Source of the DNA: Paenibacillus_V sp046244365
Lineage (GTDB): Bacteria; Bacillota; Bacilli; Paenibacillales; NBRC-103111
Assembly: GCF_046244365.1 (NCBI RefSeq)
Contig: NZ_CP176395.1
Coordinates: 1,178,001-1,242,000, forward strand
Length of the DNA stretch: 64,000 nt
Direction: 5' to 3'
Of the stretch, positions 52,041 to 59,073 are shown piece by piece; the stretch's first letter is position 1, and every line of letters begins with the position of its first letter. A program made the translations under genes and the position numbers. The notes beneath the pieces are model-generated. The model was not told where the DNA came from. It worked only from the letters and a program-made list of their open reading frames with translations, and ran no database searches.

Positions 52041-52895
52041 ATGTCCAATATTGTGAAGGCGGAATGGGTTCGAGCGCGACTGGGAAGCGGGGAGATCGTC
52101 ATCGCCGACGTTCGTTTCACTCCGGGTGACTCGCTGGCGGGGAAAGAAGCTTATCGCAGTGGTCATATACCCGGCGCCGTATTTTTGGATGTAAAAACGG
52201 ATCTGTCGGGTCCGGCGGGCGAGCACGGGGGACGCAGTCCGCTCCCCGAGCCCTCGCAGCTTGCGGAGAAGCTCGGCAGCCTCGGGTTCGACCGGTCGAC
52301 GCCGGTCGTCGTCTACGACGGCTACGGAGGACCGGCTGCAGGGCGGCTGTGGTGGCTGCTGAAGTATTTGGGGCACGATGAGGCTTACGTGCTGGACGGC
52401 GGATACAGCCACTGGGCGGCTGCCGGGTTGCCGGTAACGAGCGAGGAGGCTGTCGTGGCGCCGCGCGTTTATGAGCCGGCGCTTCGGCCGGAGCTGCTGG
52501 CGGATGTGAACGACGTGAAGGCCGCGCTCGGCCGGAAAGACGTGAAGCTGATCGATGCGCGCGACGCAAGGCAGTACCTCGGCCTGGAAGCGCCGCAGGA
52601 TCCGGTAGCCGGCCGCATCCCGGGAGCGGTCAACGCCTTCTGGAAGGACGCGCTCGGTGCGGACGGGCTGTGGAAGCCTGCGGCGGAGCAGCGGGAGCGA
52701 TTTGCCGGACTGTCGCCGGACGAGGAGATCATCGTCTATTGCGGCTCAGGCGTGTCCGCTTGCCCGAATGCGCTGGCGCTGAGCGAAGCCGGCTTCGCGA
52801 ACGTGAAGCTGTATGCGGGGAGCTGGAGCGATTGGATTAGCTTCCCTAATAATCCTATCGCCACGGGCAATGAAGAAGTATCGAAGGAAGCATAG
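52041..52895 (+). CDS. Two-domain sulfurtransferase (thiosulfate/3-mercaptopyruvate type)
   Basis: 284 residues from ATG 52041 (GGAGCGGGAG upstream). Two rhodanese domains: an inactive N-domain (about 1-135: VRFTPGDSLAGKEAYRSGHI, HGGRSPLPEPSQLAEKLGSL) and an active C-domain (about 150-280) with the catalytic loop EIIVYCGSGVSACPNALALS; Cys at about residue 235 receives the persulfide sulfur. It would move sulfane sulfur to cyanide, thiols or acceptor proteins, consistent with the sulfur operon. A diverged copy of its last 25 codons lies at 55983-56050, beyond the ATPase-HEPN insert. Confidence 0.92.
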   Translation: MSNIVKAEWVRARLGSGEIVIADVRFTPGDSLAGKEAYRSGHIPGAVFLDVKTDLSGPAGEHGGRSPLPEPSQLAEKLGSLGFDRSTPVVVYDGYGGPAAGRLWWLLKYLGHDEAYVLDGGYSHWAAAGLPVTSEEAVVAPRVYEPALRPELLADVNDVKAALGRKDVKLIDARDARQYLGLEAPQDPVAGRIPGAVNAFWKDALGADGLWKPAAEQRERFAGLSPDEEIIVYCGSGVSACPNALALSEAGFANVKLYAGSWSDWISFPNNPIATGNEEVSKEA

Positions 52896-53252
52896 CAGTA
52901 GTTCAATTCTAAATACATCGCAAGTGGCAAAGACGCCCTGGCGATGTAAATGCACAAAAGTCAACACGGAGTCAACAATTAATTTGAAGAAATTGTTTAT
53001 ATCGTGATACCAAAGGATTGGCTTCACACTAACTGAAGATTCACAAACAGTGTTTCTCGAATATACATATCCATTGAGTCAACATATTTAAGATTGATTG
53101 GGGCAAATCAACGAAGAGTCAACAATGTGGTGTTGAGGATTAAACGAGTTGAACCGTACTCTAAATAAGGGCAAGTTCCAGTACTGTTAACAGCTCATCG
53201 ATATTATCCGATGAGCTGTTCAAGAGAGACCATACTACAATAAGAGTAAGGA
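52896..53252. other. AT-rich left flank of the insert
   Basis: No gene. GAGTCAACA-type words recur at about 52971, 53077 and 53117 (GAGTCAACAATTA, GAGTCAACATATT, GAGTCAACAATGT), an irregular direct repeat. AACAGCTCATCG (53188-53199) and CGATGAGCTGTT (53208-53219) form a perfect 12-bp hairpin downstream of the HEPN gene, possibly its 3' end signal although it lacks a U run on that strand. A few integrase-tail-like words appear but nothing that I can assign. Confidence 0.5.
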
Positions 53253-54050
53253 CTAGGTTAATTTAGGTACTGAAGTTCTATATACTTTGTTATATTCACA
53301 GGGACCATTATCAATCTTAGACCAAAAGATATTAATTAACTGAGTAAATTGACGCTTTTCTTTTATCCACTCACCACGGAAAGGAGAAGGAATCCACTTC
53401 TTAAATGTTTCATTAAAAGCATATTGATTAAAGGCTCTTACGAATGAATGGCATATTTTAATTGCGTCTTGTAATGTTACTGAATTGGGTTGTAGTTTTT
53501 TACTAACGTAATCTTTTGATAGTCCTAATTCCTTGGCATTATGTGCATTTAGCGTTCCACCACTATGGATGGCACAATGTCTTAGATGGCAGACTGAATT
53601 GAAGTTTAGTAATGCTACATTGATTGAGGATGTATCGTTAAAAGTCATACCAAGGAGTTCGCGTGTTTTACTCTTAGTTTCTGCATGTGAAGCAAATGAT
53701 CCTGTGTCAAATAGGGCTTCTGCCAGTCTGCTAAAATCATAGTAATCCAGTGCTCCAAATCTTATTTGTTTAGATGAAGCATTACTTCTTGCGTAAGGAC
53801 ATTTATCCAGTAGTTCACAAAAGATCGACCTTAAGTAACCTTCTACTGCAGATACAAGGCCTAAAATAATTAATTGACTGAGCACCGGATTATCATCGAG
53901 TAGATTAGGGTCGGTTAACTTTATAATTTCTGTTGTTACTTTATAATATTCGTCAATAGGACTCTCTGAGTAAATGGTTTGAGAGACGAAAAAGTCTGTA
54001 ATGGTCAAGCTAATAGTTTCCTCAGGCTTATTAACTATCGGAGTTGGCAT
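53253..54050 (-). CDS. HEPN-type protein with Rx4H motif, partner of the ATPase
   Basis: 265 residues, mostly helical. ILGLVSAVEGYLRSIFCELL (about 62-81) looks like the first HEPN helix with its conserved Glu, and CHLRHCAIHSGG at 155-165 holds R157-x4-H162, the catalytic motif of many HEPN ribonucleases, including RiboL-PSP/MAE_28990-like types. The ATG at 54050 lies 4 bases after the ATPase stop, and its ribosome site (GTAGGTGGA) is inside the end of that gene, so expression is coupled. Much AT-richer than the flanking genes. RNase activity and a defence role are inferred from motif and architecture. Confidence 0.65.
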   Translation of the reverse strand: MPTPIVNKPEETISLTITDFFVSQTIYSESPIDEYYKVTTEIIKLTDPNLLDDNPVLSQLIILGLVSAVEGYLRSIFCELLDKCPYARSNASSKQIRFGALDYYDFSRLAEALFDTGSFASHAETKSKTRELLGMTFNDTSSINVALLNFNSVCHLRHCAIHSGGTLNAHNAKELGLSKDYVSKKLQPNSVTLQDAIKICHSFVRAFNQYAFNETFKKWIPSPFRGEWIKEKRQFTQLINIFWSKIDNGPCEYNKVYRTSVPKLT

Positions 54051-54053
54051 ATA

Positions 54054-55763
54054 TTATCCACCTACAAATTCATCAGCAATAGATCGTATTTTGTTTGCCC
54101 AGTAACCCTTTATTCCCTTAACCTTTTTAATTTCAACTCCATTTTCATCCATAATAATATCTTTAATCGTTTTAATTTTAGAGCCAGATTTTATACTTTT
54201 AATTTTTTTAGAGCTTAAAGGCAGTATGGAAATATCCCGTTCAATAATCTCGAAGAAAATAGAGGCACTCCTTAGTTCGGTACCACAGTAAGTACAGAAT
54301 CTGGCATCTTCTAGGATTCTAGGTTTACCACATGAATGACAAGGTGGGAGCACGAATTTACATTTTTCTTTTAAATCCTTACCGAAAAAAGAGTTAGGAT
54401 TAATTTTTTTGAACTGTCTTATCTTGACTCTTCGCAAACATTCACTAATATAAGCTAAAGTTTTACCATGTCCCTCAAAGAGTGCATTATATTGAATTAT
54501 TTTTCCCATATGAACTAAATATCTGGTAAATACCCCTTTAGTCCCTTTGCTGATATCTTTTTTTTCGGTAAGTAGACCTGCATACTCGAGGATATTAATC
54601 ACTCTTGTTATTTCATTAGGTATGGGATTTGATAGACCAAAATAAACAGCTTTTTTATCAATATCTTTTTCCTTATTAAAGATCTTTATATTGCTAAGTA
54701 CTTGTTGCAACAATTCAGTTCCTGAATCAATAAACATTGTATATCTAGGTAATCGAGTTTTTAATGAGGTGTGAAACTTATCTACTGCATCCATCCACTC
54801 ATCGATCGCATCAAAATAATCCTGTTTAGAAATCTTTCTATCGTCATCTTCACCTAATAAATATTCCGACATTACAATTAATCCACGTGGAATACCATTA
54901 CATGCATAGTAAAGTGTTGTTAAACCTTCTCTATTAGCTGAAAGTAATGAGAAGTGTTCTTCTCCTAACCGTTTATATAAGAGGTCGTCACAAAATTTAA
55001 TATAATCATCGGACTCGGGTGAATATCCCGACTCTAAGAAGAGAGCATCATGACCAATATTGAAATAAGGGCTATAGGATGTTAGCCCTGGATAAACAGC
55101 TGCTTTCCCAGATATGTTTGTGGTTTTTAAAATTCTGAAGATATCGAAAAACTCTTTTTGTAAGTTTGCAGAAAAAGCGTGTGCAGCATCATCAAGAAGC
55201 AAGATAGAACGACGTCTTCCAGTGCGGTCTACTAGTACAGTAATAAATTCGAGCACTTTACCTACACTGATATCTATACTACTCAGGGCAGATAAATAAT
55301 TAATATCTGAAATTGTACCGCCTTCCAACTGATAAGATAATACTTTTAGTTCTTCAAAGTTTACGGTAAATAAAGAAAACACCAATTGATTGAAGCTCTC
55401 TTTTTCGTAAGCACCACAATCTTGAAGGGATTGGGCAGACTCAACAATTATCTTAGACAGTACCCATTTGATAAAAAGAATATTGCCATTTGAAGTCTTA
55501 TGTAGTAAAGGTTCTAAATGTAAATACTTTTCGAAGTTAACGTAAATTGGTAAAACCTCTCTAGAATCTCCGAAACATGAATAATACGCATACCTCATCA
55601 ACATGCTTTTCCCCGATCCCCGAGGACCAATTAGTAGCTTTGTAGAATTACCCAGTAATTTTCTTACAGTTTGCATGTCATTACTGGTAAGAGAAATCCA
55701 CTCTTTTAACTCATCAGAAGAAAGTTTTTCGGCTCTTTCTTGGAAAGTGTTCTCACTTGACAA
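54054..55763 (-). CDS. P-loop ATPase with C-terminal zinc ribbon
   Basis: About 569 residues from TTG 55763, since GGGGTGA lies 7 bases upstream; a GTG at 55772 is the alternative. Walker A is LLIGPRGSGKSMLM (residues 49-56 counted from the GTG) and Walker B ILLLDDAAHA (191-196). The region after it (AVYPGLTSYSPYFNIGHDAL) and a winged-helix-like part (about 385-440: NEITRVINILEYAGLLTEKK) suggest an ORC/STAND-like ATPase. A zinc ribbon CHSCGKPRILEDARFCTYCG is at 478-497, followed by a basic tail. It is the first gene of a two-gene unit with the HEPN protein, and probably its sensor or regulator. AT-rich, foreign to its surroundings. Confidence 0.7.
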   Translation of the reverse strand: MSSENTFQERAEKLSSDELKEWISLTSNDMQTVRKLLGNSTKLLIGPRGSGKSMLMRYAYYSCFGDSREVLPIYVNFEKYLHLEPLLHKTSNGNILFIKWVLSKIIVESAQSLQDCGAYEKESFNQLVFSLFTVNFEELKVLSYQLEGGTISDINYLSALSSIDISVGKVLEFITVLVDRTGRRRSILLLDDAAHAFSANLQKEFFDIFRILKTTNISGKAAVYPGLTSYSPYFNIGHDALFLESGYSPESDDYIKFCDDLLYKRLGEEHFSLLSANREGLTTLYYACNGIPRGLIVMSEYLLGEDDDRKISKQDYFDAIDEWMDAVDKFHTSLKTRLPRYTMFIDSGTELLQQVLSNIKIFNKEKDIDKKAVYFGLSNPIPNEITRVINILEYAGLLTEKKDISKGTKGVFTRYLVHMGKIIQYNALFEGHGKTLAYISECLRRVKIRQFKKINPNSFFGKDLKEKCKFVLPPCHSCGKPRILEDARFCTYCGTELRSASIFFEIIERDISILPLSSKKIKSIKSGSKIKTIKDIIMDENGVEIKKVKGIKGYWANKIRSIADEFVGG

Positions 55764-55982
55764 CGTTCTCACCCCACACGAATCTAATATGTTAATATTA
55801 TCATTTATTATTATAACCAGAAAGAATTAAAAACTTGCTGTTATGGATAGTGCGGTGAACCGTATCACAAGTAGGGTTTAGAGGTTTTGTAGGATGATGG
55901 AGGAAGGTGCGGCTTCAAAAAACACATTAAATGGGGCTTTGGGGCTCGCCTCGAGGTACACTCAACAGCCTTCTGGAACCAA

Positions 55983-56050
55983 TTCTACAGTTGGAGCGAT
56001 TGGATTTCCTACGCGGACAATCCAGTAGCGACAGGAGAAGAGCAAAAGCC
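55983..56050 (+). pseudogene. Orphan 3' end of a second sulfurtransferase gene
   Basis: Translating 55983 onward gives FYSWSDWISYADNPVATGEE, matching the C-terminus of the intact sulfurtransferase at 52.8 kb (GSWSDWISFPNNPIATGNEE). TGGAGCGATTGGATT is identical in both (52824-52838 and 55992-56006). Nothing upstream is sulfurtransferase-like. It marks the right edge of the ATPase-HEPN insert. Confidence 0.7.
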
Positions 56051-56077
56051 GAGAGACCGCGTCAGACGCGGGTTTGG

Positions 56078-56155
56078 GGGCTGTGACAGGTTGCCGGAGG
56101 GTAGGCTGTTGCAGTCCTCTTTGGGCTTTTCTGTCAACAGCTTGCAAACAAGAAG
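56078..56155 (+). repeat. Intergenic repeat, copy A
   Basis: Contains GTGACAGGTTGCCGG, GCTGTTGCAGTCCTCTTTGG and GTCAACAGCTTGCAAACA; GCTGTTG and CAACAGC can pair. It follows the orphan sulfurtransferase end. Related copies B, C and D follow the next three gene units on the same strand. Confidence 0.65.
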
Positions 56156-56320
56156 CCGGAGAAAACAGTTGCAGCAGGCCCAGAGCCAGCCACGGTTCAA
56201 CAATTGAGACAGGTTACTGTTGAAAAGCTCGTCCAGTATATCCATCCACAAACGTGCGGGGTGTCTTTGGCTTGGGAGCAAGAGTCCGACCGTCATGCTA
56301 GGGTAGCTCTTCTTGATTTT

Positions 56321-56356
56321 ATATTTCACTAGTGTTATATTACACATATGAAATAT
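56321..56356. promoter_or_regulatory. 36-base palindromic operator before the padR gene
   Basis: The segment is close to self-complementary over its full length; the outer arms ATATTTCA/TGAAATAT are perfect and inner GTGT/ACAC blocks match. It ends 16 bases before the padR start, with AAAGGAG between, and includes a TATATT box. PadR regulators usually repress their own operon through such dyads. Confidence 0.7.
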
Positions 56357-56372
56357 AAAAAGGAGATAAACA

Positions 56373-56945
56373 ATGAATCGTCTTTCCAACGTGGAATTTA
56401 TGTTGCTGCAAATTATTGCGGAATCCAAACAAGCGTCGGGGTATCAAATCAATAAGTTGATAGAGCTTAGAGGCTACAGGGAATGGGCGAATATAGGTAC
56501 GACTTCTATTTACGCCGGATTGCAGAAACTGAAAGACAAACGACTGATCCGATCCGAAGATTCCGTCCATAAGTCTGGCAAAGGACCTGTGCCGTCTACG
56601 TATGTCATGATGGAAGCGGGGATAGAAACATTAAGGAATGAAATCATCGTAAGCCTAACTTCTGCGCGGGAACGGGATAACCGTTTCGATCTCGGACTCG
56701 CGGCTCTCCCTTTTATAGGGGAAGATGAAGCCGTGGAAGCTTTGCGGAAACGGCAGAACTTTCTTGAGGAGACATTGAGGAACATAGGTCAGAAATATGA
56801 ATCGCAAGGCGGCTATCGATTGCCATTGCACGTTAGGGCTCTTTTCCTTCACCCGATGAGTCTCATCGAGACTGAAAAGACATTTGTCGCAAATCTGATC
56901 AGTGAACTAACAGGGCAACTGGAGGGACATGCCCATGTTGATTGA
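56373..56945 (+). CDS. PadR-family transcriptional regulator
   Basis: 190 residues. N-terminal PadR winged helix (MNRLSNVEFMLLQIIAESKQ, then GYQINKLIELRGYREWANIG, TTSIYAGLQKLKDKRLIRSE) and a C-terminal helical dimerisation part (ERDNRFDLGLAALPFIGEDE). It presumably represses its own promoter through the palindrome at 56321-56356 until a ligand, perhaps a drug or peptide, binds. The next gene overlaps it by 11 bases. Confidence 0.9.
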   Translation: MNRLSNVEFMLLQIIAESKQASGYQINKLIELRGYREWANIGTTSIYAGLQKLKDKRLIRSEDSVHKSGKGPVPSTYVMMEAGIETLRNEIIVSLTSARERDNRFDLGLAALPFIGEDEAVEALRKRQNFLEETLRNIGQKYESQGGYRLPLHVRALFLHPMSLIETEKTFVANLISELTGQLEGHAHVD

Positions 56946-57915
56946 AGGTTTTGCTCTTTTTCAGGGAGAACACTGCGAGACGACAGCGATGGGTAATCTC
57001 CTTAAACATAAAGGTGTTCGATTATCGGAGCCGATGTTATTCGGTATTGGGCAAGGTTTGGGATTCATTTATTGGGATTCGAAGGGAATGGACTTTCCTT
57101 TTATTGGGGGTAGAGTAAAGCCTGATGAACTGTCTGCTTGCATAGCATCCCGGCTCAATTTGAATATCAGGGTGCAAGAAACCTCGTCTGTTACAAAAGC
57201 ATGGCAGAACGTGCAAAGCTGCATAGACCGTGGAATTCCTGTGGGACTTAAATTAGATTCGTATTATTTAGATTACTTTACGAACAAAATACACTTTGCA
57301 GCCCACTATGCGGTGATATATGGCATGGATGACGAATATGCCTATATGGCAGACACAAGCCAACAAGGCGGACTCGTGACAACGCGATTGTCGAATTTGA
57401 CTATGGCAAGAAACGCAAAGGGGCCCATGAGCTCCAGGAATCGCTCCTTTACGATCGAGCAAACGGATACCCTTCCGCCGCTTGCACCCGCCATACGATC
57501 ATCCCTTATCAACAATGCTCATGACTATTTGAATCCGCCTATCCGCAATATGGGCAATAAAGGAATCAAAAAAATGAGCGGTGAAATCCTGAATTGGTCT
57601 TCTAGAAGCAAGGATTTAGAGAAAGATCTGTGTTTGACCGCTTTATTGATGGAAAGGGCGGGGACCGGCGGCGCCTTATTTCGAAACCTGTATAGAGATT
57701 TTCTAAAAGAATGCGTGGATTTGTTCGGTGATTCTAAATTAGAGCAGGCATACTTTCTGTTTACGGAAATCGCGCCGATGTGGAACGGTGTTTCGGCATC
57801 GATTGATAATGCGGGAAGAACCGGAAATCAACAGGAGCTAAGACTTGCATCCGAGCTTCTAGTCGACATTGCGGAGAAAGAACGATTAGCGATGGAGTTT
57901 TTATTGACAATTTAA
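56935..57915 (+). CDS. BtrH N-terminal-domain / DUF4872 protein
   Basis: 326 residues from ATG 56935, 9 bases after GGAGGG (an ATG two codons earlier is too near that site); overlaps the end of padR. The start MLIEGFALFQGEHCETTAMG has the conserved Cys of the BtrH N-terminal domain, a C39-peptidase-like fold; HFAAHYAVIYGMDDEYAYMA adds the likely catalytic His and Asp. A DUF4872 helical domain follows (about 175-320). BtrH transfers an acyl group from a carrier protein to the aminoglycoside ribostamycin in butirosin synthesis. This stand-alone homologue with a PadR regulator has no known substrate. Confidence 0.82.
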   Translation: MLIEGFALFQGEHCETTAMGNLLKHKGVRLSEPMLFGIGQGLGFIYWDSKGMDFPFIGGRVKPDELSACIASRLNLNIRVQETSSVTKAWQNVQSCIDRGIPVGLKLDSYYLDYFTNKIHFAAHYAVIYGMDDEYAYMADTSQQGGLVTTRLSNLTMARNAKGPMSSRNRSFTIEQTDTLPPLAPAIRSSLINNAHDYLNPPIRNMGNKGIKKMSGEILNWSSRSKDLEKDLCLTALLMERAGTGGALFRNLYRDFLKECVDLFGDSKLEQAYFLFTEIAPMWNGVSASIDNAGRTGNQQELRLASELLVDIAEKERLAMEFLLTI

Positions 57916-57927
57916 CTTTATAATTGG

Positions 57928-57995
57928 CAAGGTTGCCGGTTGGTGACCTGTTGCAGCCCTTTTTGGCATTCTCGTTCAACAGCCTGCAAACATAG
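57928..57995 (+). repeat. Intergenic repeat, copy B
   Basis: Contains CAAGGTTGCCGG, CTGTTGCAGCCCTTTTTGGC and GTTCAACAGCCTGCAAACA, following the BtrH-like gene. CTGTTG and CAACAG can pair as in copy A. Confidence 0.65.
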
Positions 57996-58156
57996 GAAAC
58001 AAAACAATCAGGACGTTAGCCAATAATGGAGGAAGGTATGATAAAATGGCAAGAACAAGACGAAATAATCGAGAGTCAATTCAATTTTCTGCAGTTGGAA
58101 ATTTACGAAGGAAACAGCGGACAGTACAAAAATAGACGAGGAATGTGAATGAGGAT

Positions 58157-58186
58157 ATGGTTAAAGCAGTGGATGGTCCCTCCTAA
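58157..58186 (+). CDS. Leader peptide of the chloramphenicol acetyltransferase gene
   Basis: Nine codons, MVKAVDGPS, with GAGGA directly upstream. Its length and first codons (MVK) resemble the cat-86 type leader (MVKTD). Ribosomes stalled by chloramphenicol around codon 6 would cover the left arm of the hairpin that starts at 58178 and set the cat ribosome site free. Too short for gene callers. Confidence 0.75.
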   Translation: MVKAVDGPS

Positions 58187-58205
58187 AATAATAATTTTAG
58201 GAGGG
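58178..58205 (+). promoter_or_regulatory. Translational attenuator hairpin sequestering the cat ribosome site
   Basis: CCCTCCTAAAAT (58178-58189) pairs perfectly with ATTTTAGGAGGG (58194-58205) over a 4-base loop. The right arm holds AGGAGGG, the ribosome site for the ATG at 58212. The left arm overlaps the last three codons of the leader peptide. This is the classic layout of drug-inducible cat genes (cat-86, pC194 cat). Confidence 0.88.
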
Positions 58206-58211
58206 TAAAAA

Positions 58212-58868
58212 ATGATATTCAATCCGATTGATATGGAAAGTTGGACCAGAAAACCTTATTTTGAACACTATTTGAACCATGTCAGATGTACCTACAGCAT
58301 GACAGCCGATATTGACATCACCCTGTTGCGGGCAGAACTTAAGTGCATGGGGATTAAGTTATATCCGGCCTTGATCTATATGATTACGACGGTGGTTAAT
58401 CGCTACCGCGAATTCCGAACTTGCTTGGATTCAGAGGGACGATTGGGCGTTTGGGATCGTATGTCTCCCAGCTTCACAATATTTCATGAGGATAAGACTT
58501 TCTCAAGTATTTGGACTCCGTTCAGCGAGGAGTTTCATACGTTTTACGATCATTACCTTCATGCGACAGAAACGTACAAGAATGCGAAGCAGTTATTCCC
58601 GGACACGAACGAACCGGCGAACACGTTCCCAATTTCCAGCATCCCTTGGGTTAGCTTTACTGGATTTAACCTGAATGTCTACACCGGGGGAACCTATTTA
58701 CTGCCCATTTTTACTATGGGCAAATACCATTGGCAGGACAAAAAGATACTGCTGCCTTTATCGGTACAATTCCATCATGCAGTTTGCGACGGTTACCATG
58801 CCGGTGTGTTATTTAATGAACTTCAAGAATTGGCGGTGGGTTGTAAGAGTTGGCTGGCAGGTAAATGA
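58212..58868 (+). CDS. cat: Type A chloramphenicol O-acetyltransferase
   Basis: 218 residues, normal length. Transfers acetyl from acetyl-CoA to the 3-hydroxyl of chloramphenicol; active as a trimer. The catalytic signature is SVQFHHAVCDGYHAGVLFNE (HHxxxDGxH, catalytic second His near 190). Substrate-pocket strands SPSFTIFHEDKTFSSIWTPF and PISSIPWVSFTGFNLNVYTG are complete. Likely functional, and inducible through the leader and hairpin upstream. It stands in the accessory array, so was probably acquired. Confidence 0.95.
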   Translation: MIFNPIDMESWTRKPYFEHYLNHVRCTYSMTADIDITLLRAELKCMGIKLYPALIYMITTVVNRYREFRTCLDSEGRLGVWDRMSPSFTIFHEDKTFSSIWTPFSEEFHTFYDHYLHATETYKNAKQLFPDTNEPANTFPISSIPWVSFTGFNLNVYTGGTYLLPIFTMGKYHWQDKKILLPLSVQFHHAVCDGYHAGVLFNELQELAVGCKSWLAGK

Positions 58869-58874
58869 TCGTAT

Positions 58875-58950
58875 GGGGGTTGTGACAGCTTGCCGTGAGG
58901 GGAGCTGTTGCAGCCCTCTTTGGGTTGTCCTAAGAGAAAGGTGCGGCAAG
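58875..58950 (+). repeat. Intergenic repeat, copy C
   Basis: Contains TTGTGACAGCTTGCCG, GAGCTGTTGCAGCCCTCTTT and GGG, following the cat gene. The CAACAG/TGCAAAC end seen in A and B is missing here, replaced by AAAGGTGCGGCAAGG. Confidence 0.6.
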
Positions 58951-59003
58951 GTATTTGCGCTAAGGGGCAGCAAAGTTGAAAAATGATCGTTGCAAGGTTT
59001 TAA

Positions 59004-59022
59004 TATGACATCCCTTGTCATA
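59004..59022. promoter_or_regulatory. Palindrome upstream of the SDR gene
   Basis: TATGACA, five bases (TCCCT), TGTCATA: perfect 7-base arms, about 50 bases before the SDR start and just before a TATAAT-like box (59032-59037). It looks like an operator of a TetR/MerR-type regulator, which is not encoded next to it. Confidence 0.5.
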
Positions 59023-59073
59023 CTAGGGCTTTATAATAGAGAAACAGTCAATGAAAGGAGTTGTAACAAGAAC

